Part shown: piece by piece, positions 1 through 9,905 of the stretch | How the letters are laid out: every line of letters begins with the position of its first letter | Numbering within the stretch: position 1 is the stretch's first letter | DNA from: Kazachstania africana CBS 2517 | Lineage: Eukaryota; Ascomycota; Saccharomycetes; Saccharomycetales; Saccharomycetaceae | Direction: 5' to 3' | DNA: 64,000 nucleotides | NCBI RefSeq assembly: GCF_000304475.1 | Contig: NC_018950.1 | Span: forward strand, 372,001 to 436,000 | Position numbers and translations under genes: made by a program | The notes under the pieces: model-generated | What the model was told of the DNA's origin: nothing | Database searches by the model: none | Seen by the model: only the letters and a program-made list of their open reading frames with translations

Positions 1-36
1 AATGATATGTTACTTTTAAATTATGGTTGCTGAATA

Positions 37-654
37 TCAATCTTGTCTCATCCTTAGATTTCTTTTTATGACTTTATCTTTCTTGATGATATAAACGACA
101 GCACCCCACCCAGAAAGGGCATCACGATCTGCGGCATTCAATAAGGCCTGACTTATCGTTTCGAATAGATCTTCGGCTTCTAAGTTTGGTTCATATAGCG
201 ATTCACACATACCAAATAATTGATCTGATGCGGTACCACTTACTATGAAATCTTTAGCTTCGTCAATACAACCGATCAAATCAAAACCTGCAATGAAAGG
301 TTTGCCTGACTTGGAGTTGATTCCTGCAACTACAGGACCGACAAAATAAGGACCAAATCTTCTTTCATATAGAGTGCTTGACACGAGTTGTGCGAAAGTT
401 TCTGGTTCAATGGCTCTGTCTTCTTTTAATTTGTATAAATTTGTCTTGTAACGGAAAACTTCATTTAATGTTGTCACGTCCGTAGCTAATCCTGTAATAC
501 CAAAGAAAACATGTTCATAGTTGAAGATTTTCTCGAAATTATTCGATACACCTAACGACTGACTACCCAGACGCAAGTCACATGCAATGGCAACACAATC
601 TTTACCGGCCATCGCAACCACAATACCACCGTTAATTGAACTTGGATCAGACAT
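37..654 (-). CDS. PUP3: 20S proteasome subunit beta-3 (Pup3)
   Basis: Encodes a 205-residue non-catalytic beta subunit of the 20S proteasome core, which degrades ubiquitinated proteins in the nucleus and cytosol. The length equals that of S. cerevisiae Pup3. The protein opens MSDPSSINGG and runs directly into the proteasome beta fold (IVVAMAGKDCVAIACD), with glycine where active beta subunits have the mature N-terminal threonine, as expected for beta-3. It is divergent from RAD51, the same order as YER094C-YER095W. A perfect PACE element lies about 170 bp upstream, so Rpn4 control is likely. Identification rests on strong remembered similarity over the full length. Confidence 0.97.
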   Translation of the reverse strand: MSDPSSINGGIVVAMAGKDCVAIACDLRLGSQSLGVSNNFEKIFNYEHVFFGITGLATDVTTLNEVFRYKTNLYKLKEDRAIEPETFAQLVSSTLYERRFGPYFVGPVVAGINSKSGKPFIAGFDLIGCIDEAKDFIVSGTASDQLFGMCESLYEPNLEAEDLFETISQALLNAADRDALSGWGAVVYIIKKDKVIKRNLRMRQD

Positions 655-822
655 TTCTCTCTCTTTGTACTATGTTTTAATTACTATCTATATCACCTGC
701 AAATAATCCAGTTTTAAGATGGTATCAATGTATTAGTTATCCTACACTAAACTAAGGCTATATCCCTTGTCAATTGAAATTGTTCTTAAAAGGTATTCCT
801 CTTTAAAGCTCAATCTCTTTTT

Positions 823-831
823 TTTGCCACC
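823..831 (-). promoter_or_regulatory. PACE element (Rpn4 site) of PUP3
   Basis: The plus strand reads TTTGCCACC, the exact reverse complement of the proteasome-associated control element GGTGGCAAA. It lies about 170 bp upstream of the PUP3 ATG and points toward it. Rpn4 uses this element to co-regulate proteasome genes in yeast. Confidence 0.8.
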
Positions 832-1241
832 TTACTTTACAAATAAAAACTAGAAATTGTTAGTCGTGTGTAATGATATTAACACATATTTTGGTCACGT
901 GGATTATCCATTCTCATATTTGGAGGCCACAGTTGCAACGATGATCAAAACAGGCGAGCGCAGTATCTACGTGTCACTGTATAGTTAAATAGTATTCCTG
1001 TTACTTTGCATCTTATTTTGCGTCTGCGATTCTGAGTGCAGGAGCGTCATCATCTCTGCGTCACGCATCAGTTTCCCTCCACGGATCTGGCAATCGAACT
1101 GCGAACACCGTAGTGGAAAGAGCAACCCAAGTGTGAGCATTTGCAGTGTCTTCCAACGAAGTATCGCACCATTGCACAATGCGTACAGCTCAATAATGCA
1201 TTTGTAATATCACTTATCCTAAAAAAGTATAGTTGCTTTTA

Positions 1242-1247
1242 ACGCGT
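1242..1247. promoter_or_regulatory. MCB (MBF site) upstream of RAD51
   Basis: The sequence AACGCGTT contains a perfect ACGCGT MluI cell-cycle box about 112 bp upstream of the RAD51 ATG. A second near match (GACGCGG) follows at about 1259. MBF-driven late-G1 expression is established for S. cerevisiae RAD51. Confidence 0.7.
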
Positions 1248-1358
1248 TATTTACAGTGACGCGGAAAAAGATATATAAAAGAAGGCCTCAGAAGATCTGG
1301 ATCAAGTGAGAGAAAAAATTTTCTTTTGGGTGGCACCACATCAAAAGTACATTATATC

Positions 1359-2477
1359 ATGTCTCAGGTGCAGGAAGAAGTCGTTGAGGAGTCTCAAAAT
1401 ATTGAAATACCCGAATCTATAGTAGCATCTACCATCGAGCCAAATGAAAATATAACTTCGCAACAAGGAAACGATGAAGATTTAAATGAGGATGATGTGG
1501 CTTTGGCCTCTTTTGTCCCCTTGGAAAAGTTACAAGTGAATGGTATTACCACGACTGATCTGAAGAAGTTGAGAGAGAATGGGTTACATACTGCAGAAGC
1601 CGTGGCATATGTGCCAAGGAAAGATTTGTTAGAAATTAAAGGTATATCTGAAGCCAAGGCTGATAAATTACTGAGCGAGGCCTCTAGATTAGTCCCAATG
1701 GGATTTGTCACTGCAGCTGATTTCCATTCTAGAAGAGCAGAAATGATTTGTCTAACCACTGGTTCTAAAAATTTAGATACGTTACTAGGCGGTGGTGTGG
1801 AAACGGGTTCAATTACCGAGTTGTTCGGTGAATTTAGGACGGGTAAGTCTCAATTATGTCATACATTAGCAGTCACTTGTCAGATTCCTCTCGATATTGG
1901 TGGAGGTGAAGGTAAATGTCTATATATTGATACTGAGGGAACTTTTAGACCAATAAGATTGGTTTCCATTGCCCAACGATTTGGTCTAGATCCAGACGAT
2001 GCATTAAACAACGTTGCCTACGCAAGAGCATATAATGCAGACCATCAATTGAGATTATTAGACGCCGCAGCCCAAATGATGAGTGAGTCAAGATTTTCTC
2101 TAATTATTGTAGATTCGGTAATGGCACTTTATAGAACAGATTTTTCTGGCCGTGGTGAACTGAGTGCTAGGCAAATGCATTTAGCAAAATTCATGAGATC
2201 GCTACAAAGACTTGCGGACCAATTTGGTGTTGCAGTCGTAGTCACAAACCAAGTTGTTGCTCAAGTTGACGGTTCTTCAATGTTCAACCCCGATCCTAAA
2301 AAACCTATTGGTGGTAACATCATGGCACATTCTTCTACAACAAGACTAGGGTTCAAGAAAGGTAGAGGTGCACAGAGAATATGTAAAGTTGTAGACTCTC
2401 CATGTTTACCAGAAGCTGAATGTGTCTTTGCAATTTACGAAGACGGTATTGGTGACCCAAGAGAAGATGATGAGTAG
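1359..2477 (+). CDS. RAD51: Rad51 recombinase
   Basis: Encodes the eukaryotic RecA homologue that forms nucleoprotein filaments and performs strand exchange in mitotic and meiotic double-strand-break repair. The protein is 372 residues. It has an acidic variable N-terminus, a helix-hairpin-helix DNA-binding domain (about residues 50-115), a Walker A GEFRTGKS (about 156-163), a Walker B LIIVDS (about 247-252) and a near-identical C-terminus ending GDPREDDE. I chose the ATG at 1359 (MSQVQEE) because S. cerevisiae Rad51 also begins MSQVQE. An in-frame extension to 1326 would need a TTG start. It is shorter than the 400-residue S. cerevisiae protein only because the disordered N-terminus is shorter. 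Confidence 0.98.
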   Translation: MSQVQEEVVEESQNIEIPESIVASTIEPNENITSQQGNDEDLNEDDVALASFVPLEKLQVNGITTTDLKKLRENGLHTAEAVAYVPRKDLLEIKGISEAKADKLLSEASRLVPMGFVTAADFHSRRAEMICLTTGSKNLDTLLGGGVETGSITELFGEFRTGKSQLCHTLAVTCQIPLDIGGGEGKCLYIDTEGTFRPIRLVSIAQRFGLDPDDALNNVAYARAYNADHQLRLLDAAAQMMSESRFSLIIVDSVMALYRTDFSGRGELSARQMHLAKFMRSLQRLADQFGVAVVVTNQVVAQVDGSSMFNPDPKKPIGGNIMAHSSTTRLGFKKGRGAQRICKVVDSPCLPEAECVFAIYEDGIGDPREDDE

Positions 2478-3303
2478 ATAAATATTCAATTATATAGTAC
2501 TAAGTATACCCGCCCCATTCGTCATATGTTTTAATTCAAAGAAAGAAACTCAGTATTAATATTATTGTATGGCATGTAGCCACATATCTTGTTCCTATTT
2601 TTTTGCCATGGGCGCGGCTATTTAGAAATGTATAAAAGGAAGCAAATAATTTTGAAACCTGAAAGGCATACGGAGTTGAAACAGCAAAAGAAAATAGCTA
2701 CTTGGCTCTCAGATTCTATGATACTTATTTATTGAGATTTTGATACGAGTCGTTATTTATTGATTGATATTTATTTGATCGATCATACTGCTTCCTAAGC
2801 TGAGATAAAACACTCACGTTAAGCTACTAAAATATAAAAATTAAAAAAAAGCAAACCTTCCATTACTTAGTTACGTTCAATAGCAAGACTAGTTAGGTTA
2901 CCAACTGAATTGGATCATCTGTTTAATGCCCTTTCAAGCACTTTTGTAGATGATTGTTAAAAACACACATCGTCAAAAACGATTTAAAAATTCTACGGAG
3001 TTCGAACTGACTGTACGCAGAGAAATAACTCCACAATTTCTTGGTATAAAAAAGTGGAAGGAATAATCATATTATTTTTTCCATATTACTAAACAATCAT
3101 ATTAATGAAGCTAGTGACTAATTTCTAAGACCAATCATAAACAACTGTATCTAACCAAGTTTATCAATTGGTGAACACTTTATCTCCCCTTTTTTCTGAA
3201 AAATCAACTGTTTAGACAAAGCTACGTTTACTAATACCTCAGACATTTTCAGTACCTCATTTAGACAAATTAGCAAGGAGCAACAACTCTATCCAAATAT
3301 ATA
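2478..3303. other. Intergenic region, RAD51-UBP9
   Basis: This 826-bp gap contains no supportable gene. S. cerevisiae has SHC1 (YER096W) here, and I see no remnant of a Sel1-repeat protein. A TATA box (TATAAAAGGA, about 2631-2640) follows a short GC-rich patch (GGGCGCGGC). It lies about 670 bp upstream of the next ATG, so either the UBP9 leader is long or an untranslated transcript starts there. The remainder is AT-rich with T tracts. Confidence 0.6.
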
Positions 3304-5448
3304 ATGAGACTAAATCCTTTTTTATCTGTCGGTAGGACTCATAAGGATAAGAATAAAGAGAATTTTGGCCATACTGCTACCCATATTAAACATGGTCCAA
3401 CCGAAAAGAAACAACCATCGAGTAAGAAGGAAGCGGTATCCTCAATTGTGCAAGAACTTCCAAGGGATATGATTGCTCAAATACCTAGAACAGCTTCATT
3501 AACAAGCACTCCGTCTAGCAGTACTAAAAATGACTTAGCAGCATCTATAACCACTTCACTTCCTCCAAATCATCAGGCCATTGAAGAGTTCTTAGATATT
3601 GATATAAAACGAATAACCCCATCTATTTCTGAAGTACTACCTTATGGAGATGGCTCGAACAAAATTTTTGGCTACGAAAATTTTGGGAATACGTGCTACT
3701 GTAATTCGATATTACAGTGTCTCTTTTTCTTGGACGATTTTAGAATAGATATTCTAAAACATCCCAGGAAAGAAAGTATTGATGGGCGTAAACTCAAATA
3801 CTCTGGCAACACTCCAAGAATATTCACTTTAGAAAGTTTCGAAAACATGAGTAGTAATAATAATAGCTCCGGTACAAACAATCCGAGCAAACCCACTCAA
3901 GATAATGAAAACCATACCACAACAGTCACTAATCCCAACTCTGTTAGTTCCAATTTAATATCTAGTACGACAGCAAACACTAATAGTAACAAACCTAATG
4001 ATCCTCTACAAAGAAGAAACTCCTTCATGTCGTCCTTTTCAAAATCTAATTCTGACCGAACTCTAAGTAATAATAATAGCTCTGCCAATAGCAACAGTAA
4101 TATTAGCTCTAGTTCGAATAAAAGTCATATAGAACCAACCCACACAGTCATAATGACTGCTGATTCAATTACTGAAAAGCTACATAATGGTTGTGAACAA
4201 ATTATTATCGGTAGGAAAACGGCCCCTTCGCTTCTCAATTACAAGAGTGCTTTTGAATTTGATGACCCATATAACAGCGAACAAAGAAAAAAAGTTGCAT
4301 TAATCACAGGTCCTGTCCTCAATATCGATCATACAATAAAACAGACAAAAAAACCAAATCTATACCTCTGTTTAAGAGACATTTTTGAATGTGTAGTGGA
4401 GAATGAAAATTTAACCGGGGTAATATCTCCGTATCAGTTCGTTCGCACATTAAAAAAGGAAAACATTTTGTTCAGTACAATGATGCAGCAGGATGCACAT
4501 GAATTTTTGAACTTCCTTTTAAATGAACTTAACGACTTTTTACAACTTTCAAATGAAAAAAACTTTATACTAGATCAATTTCAAGGAACATTGACAAATC
4601 AAATCAAGTGTCTTACTTGTGACACACTCACCTCGAATAATGAACCATTTTTAGACTTTCCAATTGAAGTCAAGAACGATGATGAAGATTTAAACATACA
4701 AGACATTTTAAATAAGTATCACCAAAGGGAAATCCTGAACGGGACCAATAAATTTTACTGCAATCAATGTCATGGTTTGCAGGAAGCAGAGAGAATTGTT
4801 GGATTGAAGAAACTTCCTCATACATTGGCACTGCACTTGAAAAGATTTAAATATTTAGAGGAAAAGAATGCAAATACAAAATTATTTAACAAAATTGAAT
4901 ATCCGCTAATACTGAGTGTATCTTCTACGTTTAATGATTCCATTCATAAAAAATACGAACTAATTTCAATTGTGGTACATTTGGGCGGTGGTCCCCACCA
5001 TGGCCACTATGTCTCAATTTGCAAAAGTGATAAATTTGGCTGGCTATTATTCGATGATGAGACTGTCGAGTCAATCAATGAAGAAACTGTACTAAAATTT
5101 GTCGGAGATCCAGAAGATCAAACTACTGCCTATGTATTATTTTACAGAGAAATTGATTGCGACAACGATAAGGACTGTGATACTGACAGTATTCCCCTAC
5201 CAAAGAGTAGAAGTGAATACGAAGCAAATATCGAATGCTTAGTTAAATATGATGACAAGATTAAATTAAATGAAATGAAAAGGGCTGAAAAGCAAAAAAT
5301 TGAAGAGGAGGCTAGGATAGAATCAATACAAGAAGAAGGAGAGATGGAACTTGGTAAAACGAGGAAAAATAATAGTCATCATAAGATGTCATCTCAAAAT
5401 AATAAAAACAACAGAAAATCTAAATTATTAGGTTTTGTTAAAGTATGA
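3304..5448 (+). CDS. UBP9: Ubiquitin-specific protease, Ubp9/Ubp13 type
   Basis: Encodes a 714-residue cysteine deubiquitinase of the USP family, cytoplasmic and linked in S. cerevisiae to mitochondrial protein expression. The Cys box (NFGNTCYCNS) begins near residue 126 with the catalytic Cys at about 131. The His box (PHHGHYVS) lies near 564-571 with catalytic His about 568. Two CxxC pairs (CLTC, CNQC) form the finger subdomain. A low-complexity Asn/Ser stretch (about 182-290) interrupts the catalytic domain, as in Ubp9 and Ubp13 (about 750 residues). The C-terminus is a charged coiled coil. Its place before a PRS gene matches both YER098W-YER099C and YBL067C-YBL068W, so UBP9 or UBP13 are equally valid names. 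Confidence 0.93.
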   Translation: MRLNPFLSVGRTHKDKNKENFGHTATHIKHGPTEKKQPSSKKEAVSSIVQELPRDMIAQIPRTASLTSTPSSSTKNDLAASITTSLPPNHQAIEEFLDIDIKRITPSISEVLPYGDGSNKIFGYENFGNTCYCNSILQCLFFLDDFRIDILKHPRKESIDGRKLKYSGNTPRIFTLESFENMSSNNNSSGTNNPSKPTQDNENHTTTVTNPNSVSSNLISSTTANTNSNKPNDPLQRRNSFMSSFSKSNSDRTLSNNNSSANSNSNISSSSNKSHIEPTHTVIMTADSITEKLHNGCEQIIIGRKTAPSLLNYKSAFEFDDPYNSEQRKKVALITGPVLNIDHTIKQTKKPNLYLCLRDIFECVVENENLTGVISPYQFVRTLKKENILFSTMMQQDAHEFLNFLLNELNDFLQLSNEKNFILDQFQGTLTNQIKCLTCDTLTSNNEPFLDFPIEVKNDDEDLNIQDILNKYHQREILNGTNKFYCNQCHGLQEAERIVGLKKLPHTLALHLKRFKYLEEKNANTKLFNKIEYPLILSVSSTFNDSIHKKYELISIVVHLGGGPHHGHYVSICKSDKFGWLLFDDETVESINEETVLKFVGDPEDQTTAYVLFYREIDCDNDKDCDTDSIPLPKSRSEYEANIECLVKYDDKIKLNEMKRAEKQKIEEEARIESIQEEGEMELGKTRKNNSHHKMSSQNNKNNRKSKLLGFVKV

Positions 5449-5532
5449 AATAAAATCCATATGCAATACATATTATTTACGGCCTATTTTTAATTTTTAA
5501 TGATATAATTTCTTCTCTATATTGCTTGAGTA

Positions 5533-6513
5533 TTAAGCTTCTGGCGCATGAGTAAATAAATATGAAACGGATTCACCATTATGTAGTCTTCTGATTGCCT
5601 CCGCCAGTATTGGACTGATATCGATTTGAGCGACCTTTGGGGTGTCTAAATCAACAGGAACAGTATTGGTACAAACTATTCTTGATAATTTACTGTTGGC
5701 GATCTTAGCTTCAGCATCACCTGAGAATATACCATGTGTAACAAGAGAAATAACCTCTTTTGCACCATGTTGCAATAAGGTATCACAAGCCTTGGCCAAA
5801 GTACCACAAGTATCAGCCATATCATCAACCAAAAGACATATCTTATCAGTAACATCACCAACTAAAACCATTCTGGAGACTTCGTTGGCCTTTTGTCTTT
5901 CTTTATGAATTAGTGCGAAATTTAAGTCTAGTTTATCAGCTATTGAAGCAACTCTCTTTGCACCGCCTGCATCAGGTGAAACGAGAATAGCACTGGCTAA
6001 GTCAATATTTTTCTTCATATAACTTAGTGTACTTGGTTCTGCGTATAAGTTATCAACAGGGATATTGAAGAACCCTTGAATCTGTGAAGCATGTAAATCC
6101 ATTGTGATGACATGATCACAACCAGCAGTCTGTATAAGATTTGCAACTAATTTGGCTGTAATCGGTGCACGAGACTTGTCCTTTCTATCCTGTCTAGCAT
6201 AAGGGAAATTTGGTATAACCGCCGTTATTCTTCTAGCAGAAGCAGCTTTACATGCGTGGATCAATATTAATAGTTCCATCAAAAAGTCATTAATTTCCTC
6301 AGCACCAATACCAGTTTGAATAATATAAACGTCTTCATCACGTATACTTTCACCGATTGTTACTGATGTTTCTTTATTCGAGTATTGGTAGACACCGACC
6401 TTCGATAATGGTATACCTAATCTTTTTGAAATTAACTCCGCTAACTCTGGATGCGAGTTGCCTGCTAATAACTTAATACTGTTGGTTGACATGTCCTCGT
6501 TATCTGAACCCAT
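5533..6513 (-). CDS. PRS4: Ribose-phosphate pyrophosphokinase (Prs4/Prs2)
   Basis: Encodes PRPP synthetase, which makes 5-phosphoribosyl-1-pyrophosphate from ribose 5-phosphate and ATP for nucleotide, histidine and tryptophan synthesis. Yeast enzymes act as hetero-oligomers of Prs1-Prs5. Visible motifs are the ATP-binding [13 protein letters not shown] segment, the metal-binding [11 protein letters not shown] segment and the PRPP loop [10 protein letters not shown]. The 326-residue frame may be read from an ATG seven codons later at 6492 ([12 protein letters not shown]), matching the start of Prs2 and Prs4; both starts are ATG. Diagnostic stretches such as [13 protein letters not shown] and the ending SYLFTHAP resemble Prs4 more than Prs2. 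UBC6, its neighbour at the YER099C locus, is absent here. Confidence 0.95.
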   Translation of the reverse strand: MGSDNEDMSTNSIKLLAGNSHPELAELISKRLGIPLSKVGVYQYSNKETSVTIGESIRDEDVYIIQTGIGAEEINDFLMELLILIHACKAASARRITAVIPNFPYARQDRKDKSRAPITAKLVANLIQTAGCDHVITMDLHASQIQGFFNIPVDNLYAEPSTLSYMKKNIDLASAILVSPDAGGAKRVASIADKLDLNFALIHKERQKANEVSRMVLVGDVTDKICLLVDDMADTCGTLAKACDTLLQHGAKEVISLVTHGIFSGDAEAKIANSKLSRIVCTNTVPVDLDTPKVAQIDISPILAEAIRRLHNGESVSYLFTHAPEA

Positions 6514-6699
6514 TCTTCTTATCTTTTAATGCAACAAGTGGATAGAACGACTACTTAGTCTTCGATGAGTTATAGAATGTAATATTTTTTTTTTTCAAAT
6601 CTGAAAAATTTTCCTTGATATAGATTAACGCGGGCATATAGATCAGGGCTACATATGACTATGTAAAGTACTGAATTGAATCGCTTGAAATGGAACAAT

Positions 6700-7989
6700 T
6701 CAGAACTCTTCGACCCTCAAAATAAGCTTACCTTGAGCTCTTTGTGTTAGCATATATGCAAATGCGTCCTCGTGGTCCTTCCAATCGTAGACCTTATCGA
6801 CTATGCATGTAACAATCTGGCTATCAAGGAGTTCGTAACACCTGTTGATCCAGTCGTTTTTGGAGGCTAACTTAACATTGGGATCAAAATAAAAATGCGA
6901 ATAATCATATGAATACAGCATTGACCCAAATAATTTCCTTGCATTTGCACTTGGATTGTCTAGCGAATTGTAAATGTCATTTTTATAATCCGAGACGTAA
7001 TCACCCACTGTCGTAACGTAAGCACCGTTTTTATTAATCAATGAAGTCGAATGACGAAGAATGTCATAACCACCAATAAAGTCGAGTACAATATCGAATT
7101 TTCCTTGATCATATACTGTTTCAATTTCGTTATTTGTCTGAGAGTCAATAATCGATATTTTTTGTTCAGATATTACCTTTCTCAAAGGCTTACTTGATTT
7201 ACCTCTACATTTCAAATAGTCAATGAACAACATCTCTTCTCGTAAATCTGGGAAGAAAATCTTCAGTTTCTCTGAACTTGAGCCTGTAGTGACGATCATC
7301 AACTTTTTAGCAACCTTATAATGATACTTTAATAGTTGTATAGTAAACATGGCAACGGAGCTAGTACCACCATTAATCAGTATATTTGCTTCATTTTTCA
7401 AAAAACCTTTCCTTTCAAGCCTATCAAGTATATTAAATGCAGTACCCAGACAATAAAGACTACCAGCGGCTGCAGTAGGAGATAAACCTTCTGGTCTAAC
7501 AAGAATTGGATCGACAGAAGGATCTATCAAAATTGAAGTTTGCAAACAACCAATTGCCAAATGAGGATGATAGAATATACCAAACACTTCATCTCCGATA
7601 TTCCAGTGACCTTGTAAATTTTGACCGACATGTGTTATCATACCGCTGTATTCCCTGCCTAAACCTGCCTCACGGTATATTGCAGATGAGTAACCGTTTC
7701 TAATTTTGAAATCAATGGGATTCAGTCCAACATATTTTACTTGCACCACCAACTTATTTTTTGGGACTGGTAATTTTATTTTGCTATCATAGGAGAATTC
7801 AGTAGGACCATGTTTTGAACGGAAGACCAATGCTTTTGTAGGAATGAATTTCACGTTTCTCAAGGGCCTTGCAACCCTTTCCAATTTCATTTCATCAATT
7901 TTTATCTCTTTTGGTACGTTCCCTTTCGGTGGTGATAAGACACCTGCCTCTAATTTAGAATCACGGTTGTTTAGTAACCTATCTGCCAT
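6700..7989 (-). CDS. AST1: Ast1/Ast2 lipid-raft protein, MDR fold
   Basis: Encodes a 429-residue member of the medium-chain dehydrogenase/quinone-oxidoreductase superfamily. The S. cerevisiae homologues Ast1 and Ast2 are peripheral membrane proteins that help sort the plasma-membrane ATPase Pma1 into lipid rafts. Visible features are the GroES-like segment (KYVGLNPIDFKIRNG, GREYSGMI) and a Rossmann-type segment (ANILINGGTSSVAMFTIQLLK). No structural zinc cysteine cluster is evident. Length matches Ast1 (429) and Ast2 (430). The start is the ATG at 7989; a one-codon extension would use TTG. Direct adjacency to the PRS gene without UBC6 resembles the YBL068W-YBL069W arrangement, hence the AST1 label, which is uncertain between the two duplicates. 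Confidence 0.93.
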   Translation of the reverse strand: MADRLLNNRDSKLEAGVLSPPKGNVPKEIKIDEMKLERVARPLRNVKFIPTKALVFRSKHGPTEFSYDSKIKLPVPKNKLVVQVKYVGLNPIDFKIRNGYSSAIYREAGLGREYSGMITHVGQNLQGHWNIGDEVFGIFYHPHLAIGCLQTSILIDPSVDPILVRPEGLSPTAAAGSLYCLGTAFNILDRLERKGFLKNEANILINGGTSSVAMFTIQLLKYHYKVAKKLMIVTTGSSSEKLKIFFPDLREEMLFIDYLKCRGKSSKPLRKVISEQKISIIDSQTNNEIETVYDQGKFDIVLDFIGGYDILRHSTSLINKNGAYVTTVGDYVSDYKNDIYNSLDNPSANARKLFGSMLYSYDYSHFYFDPNVKLASKNDWINRCYELLDSQIVTCIVDKVYDWKDHEDAFAYMLTQRAQGKLILRVEEF

Positions 7990-8427
7990 CAATACACTTT
8001 ACTTTTCCGTATATTTCTGGTAGACAAGATCCAAGTTGTTCTTTATTTTCTTAATGTGAGAATACATAAAAGTCCGGAATTTGTTAGTCACAGATATAAT
8101 AAAGATTATAACTTCATATTTAGTATAGATTATAACTTCATATCTAGAATAGATTACACACGATAGCTATCGTAAACAGCAAGAGAGTTTGTGATCATAA
8201 TTATGCTGTGATGTACGGAAGAACCGCATTCAAGTGATACCAATTTCATTGTAAAAAGAGTGATCTGTAAGCCAGCACAGTCAAAAACCCTTCTTGCTCA
8301 AGTTAATCCAATTAGCAAGTATATCCTCTTCGCTTTTGACTTATTTAACTGAATTTTAAATTGTGAGATTATTCTACTCCTTTGTGTTCATTTGACTGCT
8401 AAGTATAAACCCATACCATTTGTATCA

Positions 8428-8438
8428 ACCCACACATT
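8428..8438 (+). promoter_or_regulatory. Rap1 site (UASrpg) of RPS8
   Basis: The sequence ACCCACACATT fits the Rap1 consensus ACCCANNCAYY exactly. A second imperfect copy, ACCCATACCATT, lies about 20 bp upstream (about 8409-8420). Paired Rap1 sites are typical of ribosomal protein genes. They are about 640 bp from the RPS8 ATG but only about 405 bp from the 5' splice site of the leader intron. Confidence 0.7.
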
Positions 8439-8843
8439 GTTTATTTTCCTGAAAAAGTTATTCAAATTTTTTGGAAAATTGGCAAAACCGAAAAACTGAG
8501 CGCAACCGCATCACGTCTCACAATAATGGGGCAATGTTTCTGATGGGAACAGAAACGTTCCCTCTCGTGGGGAAGAAGATTCTCTTTCTCTGACGGCATT
8601 GGTAGGAGCTAGACTGAGTGCCGGGGGGAGCCGATGTAGGAATGAGCGTAACTCTACTGGGGGCAGTCGCAATGTCTTCCTTCTAACTCTAGGATACTCT
8701 CGCTGGAAAACTTCTCATTGGCGTTACGATCTTTCAGTGCGTACGCAATGGAAATGCAAAATATTAGTGATTAAGATTGATATACTAAGTGGATTTTTGT
8801 AGATTCATTTACAATACGTATACAAATCACACCAGTACAAAAC

Positions 8844-9058
8844 GTATGTGCAATTTAATGGATAGATTGAGATGAAATCAAGAGGATTACTATGGCGAAA
8901 TGCTCGATGAATTAATCGATATTACGAGATATATTGGTTACCAAAATGGAAAATTTTAGACGCAAGAACAAAGAGCAACATGGAAGATATATCTTTCTTG
9001 ATACATTTATTTTATTTGAAAACTCAATACTAACAAGAATAAATTTTATTTGAAATAG
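8844..9058 (+). other. 5'-UTR intron of RPS8
   Basis: The segment starts with a consensus 5' splice site GTATGT (8844-8849), has a perfect branch-point box TACTAAC (9028-9034) and ends AAATAG (9053-9058). It lies 12 bp before the ATG and is 215 nt long. All three signals occur in the right order and spacing, between distant Rap1 sites and the start codon. The intron explains the long promoter-to-ATG distance. Seen in sequence; splicing itself is inferred. Confidence 0.8.
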
Positions 9059-9070
9059 ATTTGATTAAAA

Positions 9071-9673
9071 ATGGGTATTTCTCGTGATTCTCGTCACAAA
9101 AGATCAGCCACCGGTGCTAAGCGTGCTCAATTCAGAAAGAAGAGAAAGTTCGAATTAGGTCGTCAACCAGCTAACACCAAGATTGGTACCAAGAGAATTC
9201 ATTCTGTCAGAACCAGAGGTGGTAACAAGAAGTTCAGAGCTTTAAGAATCGAAACTGGTAACTTCTCCTGGGCTTCCGAAGGTGTTTCCAAGAAGACTAG
9301 AATTGCTGGTGTCGTGTATCACCCATCCAACAATGAATTAGTCAGAACCAACACTTTAACCAAGGCTGCTATTGTTCAAATCGATGCTACTCCATTCAGA
9401 CAATGGTACGAAGCTCACTACGGTCAAACTTTAGGTAAGAAGAAGAACACCAAGGAAGAAGAAGTCGTTGCCAAGTCCAAGAACTCCGAAAGAAAATGGG
9501 CTTCCAGAGCTGCTAATGCCAAGATTGAACAAGCTGTTGAATCTCAATTCTCTGCTGGTAGATTATACGCTTGTATTTCTTCCAGACCAGGTCAATCTGG
9601 TAGATGTGATGGTTACATCTTAGAAGGTGAAGAATTAGCTTTCTACTTAAGAAGATTAACTGCTAAGAAATAA
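9071..9673 (+). CDS. RPS8: 40S ribosomal protein eS8 (Rps8)
   Basis: Encodes the 200-residue small-subunit protein eS8, the same length as S. cerevisiae Rps8A and Rps8B. The protein is highly basic and starts [18 protein letters not shown], the conserved eS8 opening. Codons are strongly biased to the preferred yeast set (AAG, AGA, GGT, GCT), unlike neighbouring AST1 and AAR2, which fits very high expression. The single-exon CDS is preceded by a predicted leader intron. Neighbours match both YER102W and YBL072C. Confidence 0.98.
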   Translation: MGISRDSRHKRSATGAKRAQFRKKRKFELGRQPANTKIGTKRIHSVRTRGGNKKFRALRIETGNFSWASEGVSKKTRIAGVVYHPSNNELVRTNTLTKAAIVQIDATPFRQWYEAHYGQTLGKKKNTKEEEVVAKSKNSERKWASRAANAKIEQAVESQFSAGRLYACISSRPGQSGRCDGYILEGEELAFYLRRLTAKK

Positions 9674-9905
9674 GCATATTAAAAAGCTTTATGTTTTTCC
9701 ATGTACACTTTTTCATCTCTTTACCATATATAACCTTTTTTAGAGTTTTATACTAATAATAAACACAAATGATTTAAAAATATTAAAAAACCAACTTATG
9801 GCATGATCATGGAATGTAATTCGAAGTTTAAGAGAGTTTTGCATTATACGAGCAATCAGGACAAGAGAACAAGTTAAATAGATAAAGTATTTAAGCAAGA
9901 TAGAG

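Larger units (their letters stand above)
655..1358. other. Divergent intergenic promoter, PUP3-RAD51
   Basis: This 704-bp divergent promoter holds the PACE element of PUP3 (823-831), a CACGTG box (about 896-901, Cbf1/Pho4 type) and an ACGCGT MCB on the RAD51 side (1242-1247). An open frame of 64 codons on the minus strand inside it has no recognisable similarity and is not called. Confidence 0.7.
7990..9070. other. Intergenic region AST1-RPS8
   Basis: The 1.08-kb gap holds the AST1 promoter and a long RPS8 upstream region with Rap1-type sites (8408-8438), a GC-richer patch (about 8515-8700) and a 5'-UTR intron (8844-9058). S. cerevisiae has KTI11 near this place; I find no CSL zinc-finger frame here. 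A 67-codon open frame at 8599-8802 lacks an ATG start and is not called. Confidence 0.6.

Noticed and set aside
985..1179. 64-codon minus-strand open frame in the PUP3-RAD51 promoter
   Set aside because: No similarity, poor codon use, and it lies within a divergent promoter.
2996..3020. tRNA B-box-like GGAGTTCGAACTGAC
   Set aside because: No matching A box, acceptor stem or anticodon arm could be found on either strand.
8599..8802. 67-codon open frame upstream of RPS8
   Set aside because: It does not begin with ATG and lies between the Rap1 sites and the leader intron. It is not the KTI11 gene that occurs near here in S. cerevisiae, since it lacks the zinc-binding cysteines.
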